DNA of 64,000 bases from Talaromyces rugulosus (lineage: Eukaryota; Ascomycota; Eurotiomycetes; Eurotiales; Trichocomaceae). The DNA is taken from assembly GCF_013368755.1 (NCBI RefSeq), contig NC_049563.1, positions 5,022,001-5,086,000 on the forward strand, in the 5' to 3' direction. Both the position numbers and the translations under genes were made by a program. The notes under the pieces were generated by a model, which saw only the letters and a list, made by a program, of their open reading frames with translations, was not told where the DNA came from and did not search any database. Positions 1 through 9,986 of this stretch are shown here, in pieces (position 1 is the stretch's first letter; each line of letters begins with the position of its first letter).

Positions 1-756
1 CTTGGTCCGAGTAAAGACCAATAGCCTTTTTAAGCATTTAGAATTATTATGGGACTAGGACCTACATGTAACCCTGTCATCAATGAAGCGAATCGATCCA
101 AGTGGCACTAGTTGACACTGGAAGGATTACTAACTCTCGGATTATTACTGCGAACCCGCTGACCGCAGGGTCTCCCTAATAATATTATTAACGCGAATTA
201 ATGTTTACGCAGTAGTTTATTTGGAGAATGTAAAAATAGATCCGATGTATTATTAAAACGAGCATATATCGACAAGGCAAATGCAACCGACATCCTTGAA
301 TGAGGTCCTGTTTCACCAGTCGATCAGTTGGTTTTCTACAGAGAACTACAAAGACTTCAAGATCAATAATTCTATTGGCGTGATATAGCGAGTCGCAATA
401 TCCCAATTGGGATATATTTTGTTATCAATTGATGACAATGCCAAGGCGATGTCACCCTCATCTTTGCTTAGTACATATATACGTACTACTACGTAGTCTA
501 GGACCTAAAGGTCAACTAGTGATGACAGCGGGCTGGTTCGTTTCTAGAATAAACTATACTGGCACTATTATTTGTTACAGGTAGCCAATTATTTTTACTT
601 GCTCAAAATATGGATTTTTAGTCTATAATTAGCTCTCTAGGTGGGAACCTCACATGCATTTGATGTATTGGTATTGACATTCCAGAACACATCATCGACT
701 AGTCCTATATTTTTTAACATTGAAGCTGTGCTGGGAAAAGATATTTTGTATTGTTG
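1..756. other. intergenic stretch at left edge
   Basis: Between the window edge and the end of the cupin gene I see only AT-rich sequence with short open frames that lack supporting features. No RNA gene or recognisable repeat was seen. Confidence 0.5.
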
Positions 757-1493
757 TCACTTTCCTCCAGTCTCAGCCTCCTTGTCGTTGAACCCCGCCG
801 TTGTGAGCAGCTTGCCATTCACATTAACCGGATTGGCAGCTGTAGCCGCACAAGTTAGAAATATCATTAACAAAAGATTATTTCAGTTCTAAAACTTACC
901 AGTCAGGACAAAGTAAACCCGAGCAGGTTTGTCCGACTTGTTCTCCCATCCGTGGATTGTTCCTCGCTGGACGCAGACGTCGCCTCTTTTCAGAGTTAGT
1001 TCAACTCCATTGTCGAGGTAGCTAAGTAAACAATTAGTCCTTTTTCTTTCTTTTCTTTCTTGTGATAGTAGGAAACACGGGAAATTATTACCAGACCATC
1101 TCGCCCTCGAATATGATACCGAAATCAAGAGACATGGTCCTATGGAAACGCTACACGGCATTAGCTTTTGCTTTAACCAACACCGAACAACCAAAAAAAA
1201 AAGTAGATAGATAATAACAAAGGAAAAGACAAACAAACAGTCTTGGTATTCGGCTTAAAATCAACTATCCGAATAACCACCCCCTTGTCATTCGCCAGCG
1301 ATTTTGTCGGCTGCTCAATCGGATCTTCCCACCCATCGTTGGACGCCGGAAACTGGTGGGTTTCGTACAAAACAGCGAAATCGCAGTCGAAGCCGGTCGG
1401 CTGCGGTTCTATTTGCTTGTCATCGACGTAAATCGCGTTTCCTTGGTCGTCGTGGCCGGTGACCACGCGGCGGGGGGCTGGGAACATGGGCAT
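757..1493 (-). CDS. small cupin-domain protein (four exons)
   Basis: Exons read on the minus strand are 1493-1239, 1150-1092, 1021-900 and 839-757. All junctions keep phase and give 172 residues, a usual size for fungal single-domain cupins. The N-terminal half (MPMFPAPRRVVTGHD) is followed by HRTMSLDFG and GDVCVQRGTIHGWENKS, which are the two metal-binding cupin motifs: a His before the TxSLD strand, and GD-x9-H-x-W. These features support a conserved beta-barrel cupin of the kind found in fungal oxygenase, isomerase or dehydratase-like proteins and often seen near metabolic clusters. No signal peptide or membrane segment is visible, so it is probably cytosolic. The substrate cannot be read from the sequence. 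Its neighbour is a pirin, another cupin-fold protein on the same strand. Confidence 0.8.
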
Positions 1494-1958
1494 TTTTCAT
1501 ATATATACGGATTTGTATGTTAAATTTTGGGGGGGAAGTAGAATAAGTATGTACGAAATTAGACTGGGCTGATAAATTTCGTGGGGAGCAGCCATCTATA
1601 TACGTAGCTATTTGCGAGGCGGGGAGTAGACGTGGCCATGCAAGGGTTGGCTGTGATCTCGAGTAACACGAAACGTGCGGGGTTATAGAATCGGAGATCA
1701 GCATGCTGCATCAATAGATGGCCAACGATTAGTCGGCGATTCAATTATATGTGTCATTACGTTAATTAATCAATTGATATACATGTTGTTGGATGTAATG
1801 ATTGATCAATCTGTCAATGGCTTTTTGTTGGTGGTTAGCATGTTGACATAGGGCATCATCCAGCGCGGGGATACTTTCAAAACGTCAAATAAAAGACCAG
1901 TTCTACCAGCTAATATTCGTAAACACTTGCATATTATTACTACATATTATTGTTTTTC

Positions 1959-3142
1959 CTAGTTGCTATCCAATACAATAACCTCGGCCTCGGCCTCGCC
2001 GATGCTCTCCACACTGAGCTCATCGCCAACATTCACTCCCTTGATGAACGCGCCGTCGCCTTCCGAGAGCACCGCACCTTCTCTCCCGTCTAGTCTGATC
2101 TTCGAATTTCCATTCTTCGTCATCGGCAAATGAACATAGACTTTTCTATCGCTCAGGTTTGCGACGGCACCGTCTTGCGGTCCTCCAACTCTCCATTTGA
2201 ACCGCTTGTCGACCCCAATCAGGCCCGCTCCCATGACCAAGTCGGCGTGGATGGGGATTGTGCCCAAAATCTTGGGAGTTGCTTGTCTTTCCTCTGCTGC
2301 AGTAGCGTTTTCCCCTGCCGCGAGTGGGGAGAGAATCGGTAGGAAAGCTTTTTGTTTGTGCTTGTCGTCAAACGAGAGAGTGTGATACTGTGGGAGGAGC
2401 CCTTTCTTCCATGGCAAAGCCCATATCTGGAGAAAATGCACGGTTTCTGATTGATGCTCATTCTGTTCCGAGTGTGCAATGCCTAAAGGATAAAAAATGA
2501 TCAGTACTCCAATCGTCGCTTTTTAAATAGGTGTATCAACTGACCTGTTCCACCAGTGGTAAATTGGACATCTCCCCTTTTCATTTGATAAAACTGCTTT
2601 CCCTGTTTCCCCTCGGCCCCCTTTTGAATCATGCTATCTCGATGAGTCAATTCGCCGCTGAGAATGTAACTGAAAATCTCCGCGTCGCGATGGGGGTGAG
2701 TTGGGAACCCTGTTCCCGGAGCAACTCGGTCTTCGTTGAGCACACGCAGAGAACCGAAATTCATGAACTCGGGGTCATAGTAGTCGGCAAAGCTGAAGGT
2801 GTGGTATGAATTCAGCCAGCCGTGGTCTGCATGGCCACGAGCCGACGAGCGGCGTGGCACAATTGTTGCGTGGGAGAGTTTGGACATTGCGTGCTTCGCG
2901 ATTGCGCTGGTAGCTCGGCTAGCTGCAGATGTCATAGACGAAGACGATGTAAATGTAACAGAAGGTTTTGTGTTTGAAATGGCCTTTTCGACACTGTCGA
3001 TAATACTGTCCAGCGATGGAAATAGGAATTGTTTCGATAGCAAGAAAGATGCCAAAATTGCAACCAGAACGGCGAAGACGGCGCTTCGACGGAACATATA
3101 TACCCAGCGATCAGAGAATCCCGTATGTTCGGGAATGTTCAC
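1959..3142 (-). CDS. pirin family protein with N-terminal membrane segment
   Basis: Two exons, 3142-2545 and 2482-1959, give 373 residues. The pirin core starts near residue 95 with GHADHGWLNSYHTFSFADY and continues with FPTHPHRDAEIFSYILSGEL, which carries the metal-binding His residues (HPHRD), and the conserved GDVQFTTGGTG. The second exon supplies the C-terminal pirin barrel (FLQIWALPWKKG, then AGENA and LPMTK). Pirins are non-haem iron cupins implicated in quercetinase-like oxidation or as redox-sensing transcription cofactors. Unusually, about 20 hydrophobic residues (AVFAVLVAILASFLLSKQFLF) precede the core, followed by a Ser/Thr-rich linker, suggesting a membrane-anchored or organelle-targeted form. 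A downstream Met (MTSAASRA) could start a shorter soluble form. Family call is firm; localisation is inference. Confidence 0.88.
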
Positions 3143-3438
3143 GGACAGCTTTTCACCTGCTGAGCAATTGCGGTTGTGCTATTATTCATGCTTGTCTTTG
3201 CTATATATCCGCATCCGAGCTTGGGCCATGACCGCAGGGTGGAGACCGGAGAACGAACGTGATTGGATGGTGGGAGCCCTCGGCCATCAGTAAGCATGAT
3301 GTAAGATCTTTGAAAGAATGAGCGCTAGTCCTAATATGGTTAGACTATCAGATATAGATCGAGGCCATCACGTGAAAGCCCCCCGTGATTTCCGCCAATC
3401 ACGCGTTTCCATTCTCATATCGTTACTGATATCGATTA

Positions 3439-5968
3439 TTATAGATTGCCAATCTCCCAGAAACCAGTGTACTGGCTATCGTGGTCCTGGAACTGGAAGA
3501 ACGGATCGTAGCTGATATCCATCACGGCCGTATTTTCCAGCACCTCGGCCGCTGACCAGCTTGGAACAGCAAATTCCCCATGTTGATGCTGTTGATGCTG
3601 CTGCTGCGCTTGCTGAAGGGCTGGTCGTTCATCTGCTGGAGCTGAATGCCCCGTTCGTGTTCGTATCCCTCTTCCTACTTTGCGACGTGCCGCTGCGTCG
3701 GAAAACGGCGGGAATTCCTGGCCTCCATTCGAAGTATCGACGTCGGCAGCAGGGTTGGGGCGATGGAATATTTGCGTTTCAACTGTATGTTCGTCTTCAT
3801 CTTCATTGCCGTTGTTTATTTCATCCTTTCCTGCCCAATCTTGAATAAATGACGGGTCAAAAAGACCACGACCTGGTTTCTGTGAAGGCTTCTTAGCGCT
3901 TGTGAAGTCGAGGATATCCCACATCAACGCGATGTTAATTGACACTGTCCTCCGGTTGCTATCGGGTTCCTGGGTTTGGCGGTTTGGTTTAAAAGCTGAT
4001 TGAACCAGTGTGTCGAGTCGGTCGTACTGCAAATTTTCCTGTTAGTAATGTAATCCTTTAAACATAGAAATCTAGATGGGAACGTACGATCCATTGACAC
4101 ACTGGCCAAACAGTACCCAACTCATTAACAAATCTCATACATTTGTCTAGTTTGTTTTGCGCCGAAGTGCGAACACGAATATCAGCAGCACGGCAGTAAT
4201 ATATGTGTATCGTAGCCGCAATCGCAGCACAATAGCCGATGAACGGATCAGACACACGGTAATCCTTTTCCCAGACCATGTCAATCAACCGAGCTGTCCA
4301 GGTAGAGTGAAGCAATGCCAGTTCCGACGAAGTTTTCCAGAAAGTGTTAGGAACAGACATCTGTACAAACTGATGCGGGCGGGAAGAGTATAAAAAAGGA
4401 TGGTTGAGCATACTATGAATCGCGTGGTAACAAAATTGGAGAACCAACCAGGGACTCCAATAGTCACGATTATTCTGCAATTCCTCGTTTGACCGGTCAA
4501 GGAACCTCACGGCGTCGTACCTGTGGTACGTCGGAAACCGGGTTTCGACTTCCATCAGGTGTGCCCCAATAATTGCATACCCAGATTCCGGAGACCATGG
4601 TGGCTTTGGATTGCCATCTGCACATTGCGCAACGTAACCTCGAACTTCCCGCCACAAAGATGTTTGCTGAACCATATATGTCCATATGCCCTCTCGCTCT
4701 GGCTGGGCGATATTGGCCGAATCACGCGGAGTCAACGGCGGCGGTCGTCCTAATTCCCTGGATGGGTCTCGTTTGGGTTCCATATACCGCGGGTTCTCGA
4801 TGTCGTCGAGCATGTTGAGCATCGTTGAGCCAGGAGCATAGAGTTCGTTGAGTATATGGAGGCTATAGAAAACCTTTCTTTTTGCTTCTCTTGATGGAGA
4901 AGAGGATGCGCTGTTTTTTTCCAGGTCCAGATCTGCTGCCATGCATAGCGAATTTGCCAAATTGATGTTTAGCCAGGCCAGGTTAGTATCGTGGGCTTGT
5001 TTAGTGTCAGCTATGTCATAAAACAGTATTTAAGAAAACGGAATAGTTCATACCAACAAAGTTTGAAAAAGCCAGGAGGCACAAGCTTTGTATCGTTGAC
5101 AACTGAACTGCTCCCTGCGCAATCCTAAACATGATATGGCCACGTGCAACTTCTGCATATTTCTGGGAAAGTTCCAGGGCTTGGTTGGAAAGACCTTCCC
5201 GAGTCGAGAATCGTATAGCAAGCGCCAATAACGAAAATATTACTTCTTCTGGCAGCCCATCAAGTGGCGATAGCTCATGGTGTTCAAACAGCCAGAGTGG
5301 CTGCCGGTGGCAGTACTGAAAGTAATGGCCTATAATCTCTAAAATAATGTCTCTCGGAGGCAGGGACCTGGACCATGGTCATTACTGCACAATTCTTTCC
5401 GAATAGCACCGATATAACTCACTCTGATACTGCTGATGGTAGTGGCCGATGAACAGCTGCTGCAGGCGCTGTTTGGGTGTTATTTGTAGGCCCAGCAGAA
5501 GAGTTAGATGGCTCTCTTTGACTCGGAGGTTCCGGACTTGACTAGTCAGTCTCATTTGATAGACAAATGGATGTCCGCACTAAGAGGCAACGGATACATA
5601 CATCGCCCTTTCAAGCATCAGCTGCATTTTCTCTTCCAGCTGCGCCAATCGCCCTTCCTAAAAGATGATCACTATGGTTAAACAGCCCAGATAACAAAAT
5701 GACATAAACCCACGACATTGGCCGCATTTTCTTTCTCTACAGGTGTAGCCAGCGCCGACTCATCGCCATAGCGACAGACCTGATAGAGGCGCGCACAGGT
5801 TGAGCACGCTGGTCTCTCTCCAGGACACCGAGTCTTCTTTCTCCTGGGCCGTTGTCAGCATCTTGGGCAGTCGAAATCGAAGCAGCGCGCGACACACCTG
5901 CAATTCTCGCACGCATGATGCCAGCGCTTAGAGACGCGATGTCGATCAGTTGAGGAAGTTGAGGACAT
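3439..5968 (-). CDS. Zn2Cys6 transcription factor, seven exons
   Basis: Exons are 5968-5898, 5843-5714, 5657-5598, 5541-5423, 5367-5054, 5010-4088 and 4026-3439. They are phase-consistent and give 734 residues. The first intron splits the DNA-binding domain. Spliced, it reads C20-x2-C23-x6-C30-x6-C37-x2-C40-x6-C47, a canonical Zn(II)2Cys6 cluster with the RRKKTRC basic segment. A coiled-coil-like stretch (EGRLAQLEEKMQLMLERA) follows, as expected for dimerisation. The middle contains the fungal transcription factor domain (start PPRDIILEIIGHYFQYCHRQ; later LNINLANSLCMAADLDLEK). The C-terminus has a Gln/His-rich tract, possibly activating. It lies beside the acyltransferase gene and is a plausible local regulator of the small enzyme locus, but that link is inferred from position only. 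Confidence 0.88.
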
Positions 5969-6224
5969 GCTCGCCTACATAGCCGATCATTTTGCAACTG
6001 GCCAGCTGTGAGCATCAACGTGTGAAGTCAAGAAGGATCGATCTAACGCGGACCTGATTGGGCGGGGCCGGCGCGGTGGGTCCGGGTCCAGCATCCACAA
6101 GGAAAGAAGCTTCTTTTAACACTCTTTACTTGGATTCTGTGTTATTGAACATTCAATATATAGTATTATTGATTAATGAACAATTTGTATGCACAAATCA
6201 CGACTATGGGTACATGCATCGACA

Positions 6225-7679
6225 TCATCCGATATATTCGACATACTGGGTCCACACCGGGTCTGCGTTCAGCTTCGCCACGTCTTCCTCGGTCAGGGCC
6301 GCAACAAAGTCACAATCGCCGTCTAGATTCTGCGGTAAAAAGGCCAAAAGTCCTGGACACGATACACCCTTGAGGCAAGGCCGTCTTACAAAATCTGGCC
6401 GACCCAACTTGCCAAAATCAAAGTACAATTCGGCCGCCCGAACCGAGGACGATCCGATATCAGTTTCCGTGTTGACACGCCCGCCATACGTGATGGTGGA
6501 CTTGTCTGGCTGGCTCATGATGAACGAGGCAAAACTGCGGATATGATAAGCGTTGCTAACATCGTTTAGCCGTTTGCGCATGCGTGATGCAATATTTGCA
6601 AGGGGCTTTTCGACCAAGTCCTTGACGGATACGATCGTCTGTACGTTGTGTATAACGTCGCCCAAGTAATTGGAAGAAATGCCCAATGACTTTCGGCCGT
6701 CAATCGTGCGTGAAAACTTGGCCATAGTGTTCGGATCCAGTCGCGACTGGCGAACCGCGATAAATCGCTGCCAGCAAAAGGCACTAATAGCATCGTCTGT
6801 CGTAATATATGGCACACCCGGCTCATACCCCTCCTTTTGACTGGCCAAGTTCTTCAAGGCAGCCATTTTTGCCGCACTCAGGCGAAAGAAGTGCCAAGTG
6901 GTCGTGGTCGGAGCTACGATGGGGTTATCTGCCGTGATTGGCGGGCGTTTGAGATTGCTGTGGTCCAGCATGGGCTCATCGGGGCCGAGCAGAGGGAACA
7001 ACTTTCTACGGTCTCTATTGGCTTCTTCGAGGAAGGATTCCGGAAATTCTTCTCCTCGCAATGACATTGCAACCAAGCGCGCCAGCCAGAAATGGCCTCC
7101 GGCATCACATGTTGCGTGATGAATGACAAAGTCCAGAAAGACACCTCCGTTGATAAAGCTCACCTGGAGCCGTATCGCTTGTGCGGGGTCTTCTTCAGAT
7201 CCCTGGAACGGTTGGGGAAACGACGAACAGGGCGAAAGAAAAGCTGAGTCCAGCATCTGAATTGGAGCTTTGACCCGCTTGACCTCTGCATATGTTGGGA
7301 ATTCACTGGAGACATCTTTGACGACGATGTTGTGTTCAGGCAGAGGGCTTGGGGCATATTTATTCACCCCTGAATTGCCAGGCCCTTTGCCGACATTGAT
7401 AATTTGAGCCCCCATCCAAGGTAGGTTTCTTCTGACCTTTGCCATTGCAGTTTCCAGGTCCTTGACGACTTCCTCGCGTGAGACGTTCTCTGGCATGGGG
7501 AACGTGAGAATCAGGTGGCTGTACGCTTGCAGCATCGGTAATTGACCGAAAACATCTTGGTAACGATCCAAATTCTGCCATTCTGTTTGTTTGTCCATTT
7601 TTGTGTTTGGGGAAGCCTCTTCTGAATCTGGGACAAGGTATTGCAGCGCGCTTCTTAGGATCCTCATTACCACGTCCAT
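6225..7679 (-). CDS. BAHD-type (trichothecene 3-O-acetyltransferase-like) acyltransferase
   Basis: A single intronless frame of 484 residues. It has the catalytic BAHD motif HHxxxDxxG as HHATCDAGG at residues 187-195. The second family signature, normally DFGWG, is present in altered form as DFGKLGRP at 421-428. Length and layout match fungal acyl-CoA-dependent O- or N-acyltransferases such as TRI101-like enzymes, which acylate hydroxyl groups of secondary metabolites. No signal peptide is seen, so it is likely cytosolic. It is divergently transcribed from the FAD monooxygenase, sharing a 685-bp promoter region, and sits between two Zn2Cys6 genes, suggesting a tailoring pair. The acceptor substrate is unknown. 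Confidence 0.88.
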   Translation of the reverse strand: MDVVMRILRSALQYLVPDSEEASPNTKMDKQTEWQNLDRYQDVFGQLPMLQAYSHLILTFPMPENVSREEVVKDLETAMAKVRRNLPWMGAQIINVGKGPGNSGVNKYAPSPLPEHNIVVKDVSSEFPTYAEVKRVKAPIQMLDSAFLSPCSSFPQPFQGSEEDPAQAIRLQVSFINGGVFLDFVIHHATCDAGGHFWLARLVAMSLRGEEFPESFLEEANRDRRKLFPLLGPDEPMLDHSNLKRPPITADNPIVAPTTTTWHFFRLSAAKMAALKNLASQKEGYEPGVPYITTDDAISAFCWQRFIAVRQSRLDPNTMAKFSRTIDGRKSLGISSNYLGDVIHNVQTIVSVKDLVEKPLANIASRMRKRLNDVSNAYHIRSFASFIMSQPDKSTITYGGRVNTETDIGSSSVRAAELYFDFGKLGRPDFVRRPCLKGVSCPGLLAFLPQNLDGDCDFVAALTEEDVAKLNADPVWTQYVEYIG

Positions 7680-8364
7680 GAGGGGCTATGGCAAAGGGCA
7701 CAAATATAACGTAATTTGAGTCGAGGGATTTAAAAGAAAGGTTACCACCTTTGGCTTTTAAAAGCATTGACGACACAAATATTACACCATGGTGGGCTGT
7801 TTAACTCCGTGGCTGAAACTCCGGATATTCAAATGTCGGGTGTGGCCTCTTGAGGAACCCCTATAGATGAATGTCTACAAATTGCCTTGTGACCTTAAGA
7901 CCGGTATTTACTGATACCTTGCCACACATTGATTAAAAATCCTGATCAATTCTCAAACTTGACCATTTATATAATTAAGTTCCACGTGTACATGTCAGAC
8001 CTCAAAGGTTAGGCCGAAGTCCAAGAGTCGAATTAGGGCTTTGCCGCCACAGAAAGCTTCATGTGCAAGGCTATACACAGCTTAGTAGTTTTTAGGCTAT
8101 TAATCCTCCACTCTTCAAAACAAATATGCAAAAGATTGATGCGTAGAGCTATTGTTTTAAATCATGTAGTCTCGGTCTCTCCGATCGACTATATCTTCGG
8201 AGATCGAACACATGGAGTTTTTATTCGGAACATCGGAGTATATCTGCACAACATTGGGGCGCAACTGACATATAAAGATATGAAGATCATCTTGCAGGAT
8301 AAATTAAAGCCACAGTCCATAATCCAGACAATTTACATTCTTGAATTCCCCAAAGTCAGCCACA
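7680..8364. promoter_or_regulatory. shared divergent promoter of acyltransferase and FAD monooxygenase
   Basis: This 685-bp region separates two head-to-head genes. Its right part has a perfect 7-bp inverted repeat TCTCCGA (8178-8184) and TCGGAGA (8197-8203), separated by 12 bases. A further TCGGAG lies at 8233-8238, about 130 bp before the monooxygenase start. Inverted or direct CGG half-sites are typical targets of Zn2Cys6 dimers. Which regulator binds here is not known. Confidence 0.4.
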
Positions 8365-9798
8365 ATGGGGAATTGCATGAGCACTAATAAGAAGGCGTCG
8401 CGAGCCCCAGACGACGAACAATTCGAGGTTGCAATTATTGGCGGAGGAATATGCGGCTTAATCCTCGCAATAGGACTACTGAGACGCAATGTCAAAATCA
8501 CAATGTATGAGCAGTCGCGCAGCTTTCGCGAAATCGGCGCCGGAGTTGCTTTCACTGCTAATGCGATTCAATGTATGCGCCTTATTCATCCCGGCATTGT
8601 GGATGCCCTGAAATCCGTTGCGACATCAAATGGTGACCCCAATGATCCAAACGACTATTTACAATATACCGACGGATTCAATCAAAAGGAAGGAGAAGAA
8701 TCAAAGATCCTTTTCAAGTTATACGCTGGTTACCGCGGCTTCGAAGGATGTCATCGCGCGCATCTTTTAGATGAGCTGGTCAAGCTGGTTCCAGATAATG
8801 TCGTCCAGTTCCGTAAACGGCTGGACCGTTATACTGACCATGGAGATGGTGGGAAACTGAAACTGCATTTTGAAGATGGATCCTCTGCAGAAGCAGATGC
8901 AGGTGAGTCATGACTCAAGTTTAGTGTCCCATCAAGCGCTGAAACTGTTCGAATAGTTATCGGATGCGATGGAATTAAATCGAAAGTGAGACAAGTTCTT
9001 CTAGGAGAAGAAAATCCGGCATCATACCCGACATATAGTCATAAGTGCGCCTTTCGTGCTCTTGTCCCCATGGATCGAGCTGCCGCAGCCCTCGGCGACG
9101 AAGTAGCAAAGAATCAAAGAATGCATTACGGACCAAGCGCCCACATACTACATTTCCCAGTCGCCCATCAGAGCCTCATGAACGTGGTGGCATTTTTGGA
9201 TGACCCGACAGAACGATCATATTCATCAAAGCTTTCAGAGCCAGGGAGCAAACAAGAGGTGGTTCAAGCATTTGCGAATTGGGGACCGACAGTTCGCACC
9301 ATCACAAATCTTTTAGATGATGAGATGGACAAATGGTTTATCTTTGACACAAATGACCATCCGGCGCCAACATATGCAAGCGGCCGTGTCTGCATTGCAG
9401 GTGACGCAGCCCATGCCTCGTCGCCACACCATGGTGCTGGAGCAGGGGTTGGTGTTGAAGATGCACTCGCCCTGTCACGGTTATTGGAGTTGGTCACTGA
9501 TTCGGTAAACAATAATACGCAAATCTCGAAACAAGAAGCTCTGAAAGCCGCATTTGCTGCCTTTGATGAAGTGCGCCGCGAACGAACACAGTGGTTTGTG
9601 AGCAGTAGTAGGATGATATGCGACGTATATGAATTGAAGCATGCCGAGACAGGTACTGAAATGCAGAAGATGTACGAGGAGATCAAATGGCGATCTCACG
9701 CCATTTGGTATTTTGATATCGATGGCATGCTACATCAAGTTGAAGATCAGTACAAGGGCAGGTTGAATGGGGATAAAATTCCAAAAAGCATGCTATGA
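8365..9798 (+). CDS. FAD-dependent monooxygenase (salicylate hydroxylase-like)
   Basis: Exons 8365-8902 and 8957-9798 give 459 residues. The Rossmann FAD motif IIGGGICG is at about residues 24-31, the DG motif (VIGCDGIKSKVR) follows the splice junction, and the GD motif is GRVCIAGDAAHASSPHHGAG. Together these define group A flavoprotein aromatic hydroxylases, which use NAD(P)H and O2 to hydroxylate or decarboxylate aromatic or polyketide substrates. The start was set at the ATG giving MGNCMSTNKK, the first ATG in frame. That N-terminus resembles an N-myristoylation plus palmitoylation signal (Gly2, Cys4, Ser6, then basic residues), unusual for this family. It is divergent from the BAHD acyltransferase, and the two may act in the same pathway. 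Confidence 0.9.
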
Positions 9799-9986
9799 AA
9801 TACACGCACACTAGTATAATAGATATTTACTGTACAATGTCAAGGCTGGCTAGCACTGTTCACATTTCAATCGCCGCTTTCCAAGGAGATTTGACAACGG
9901 AGATGGAAAATCTCCGTAAAAAACAAATGTCTAAAAGGTTATTATACGAGATGAATATTTGGAAGCCAATTGAATCGTATTATTGA

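Noticed and set aside
188..406. 72-codon minus-strand frame near the left edge
   Set aside because: No recognisable feature and AT-rich composition; too little to support a gene.
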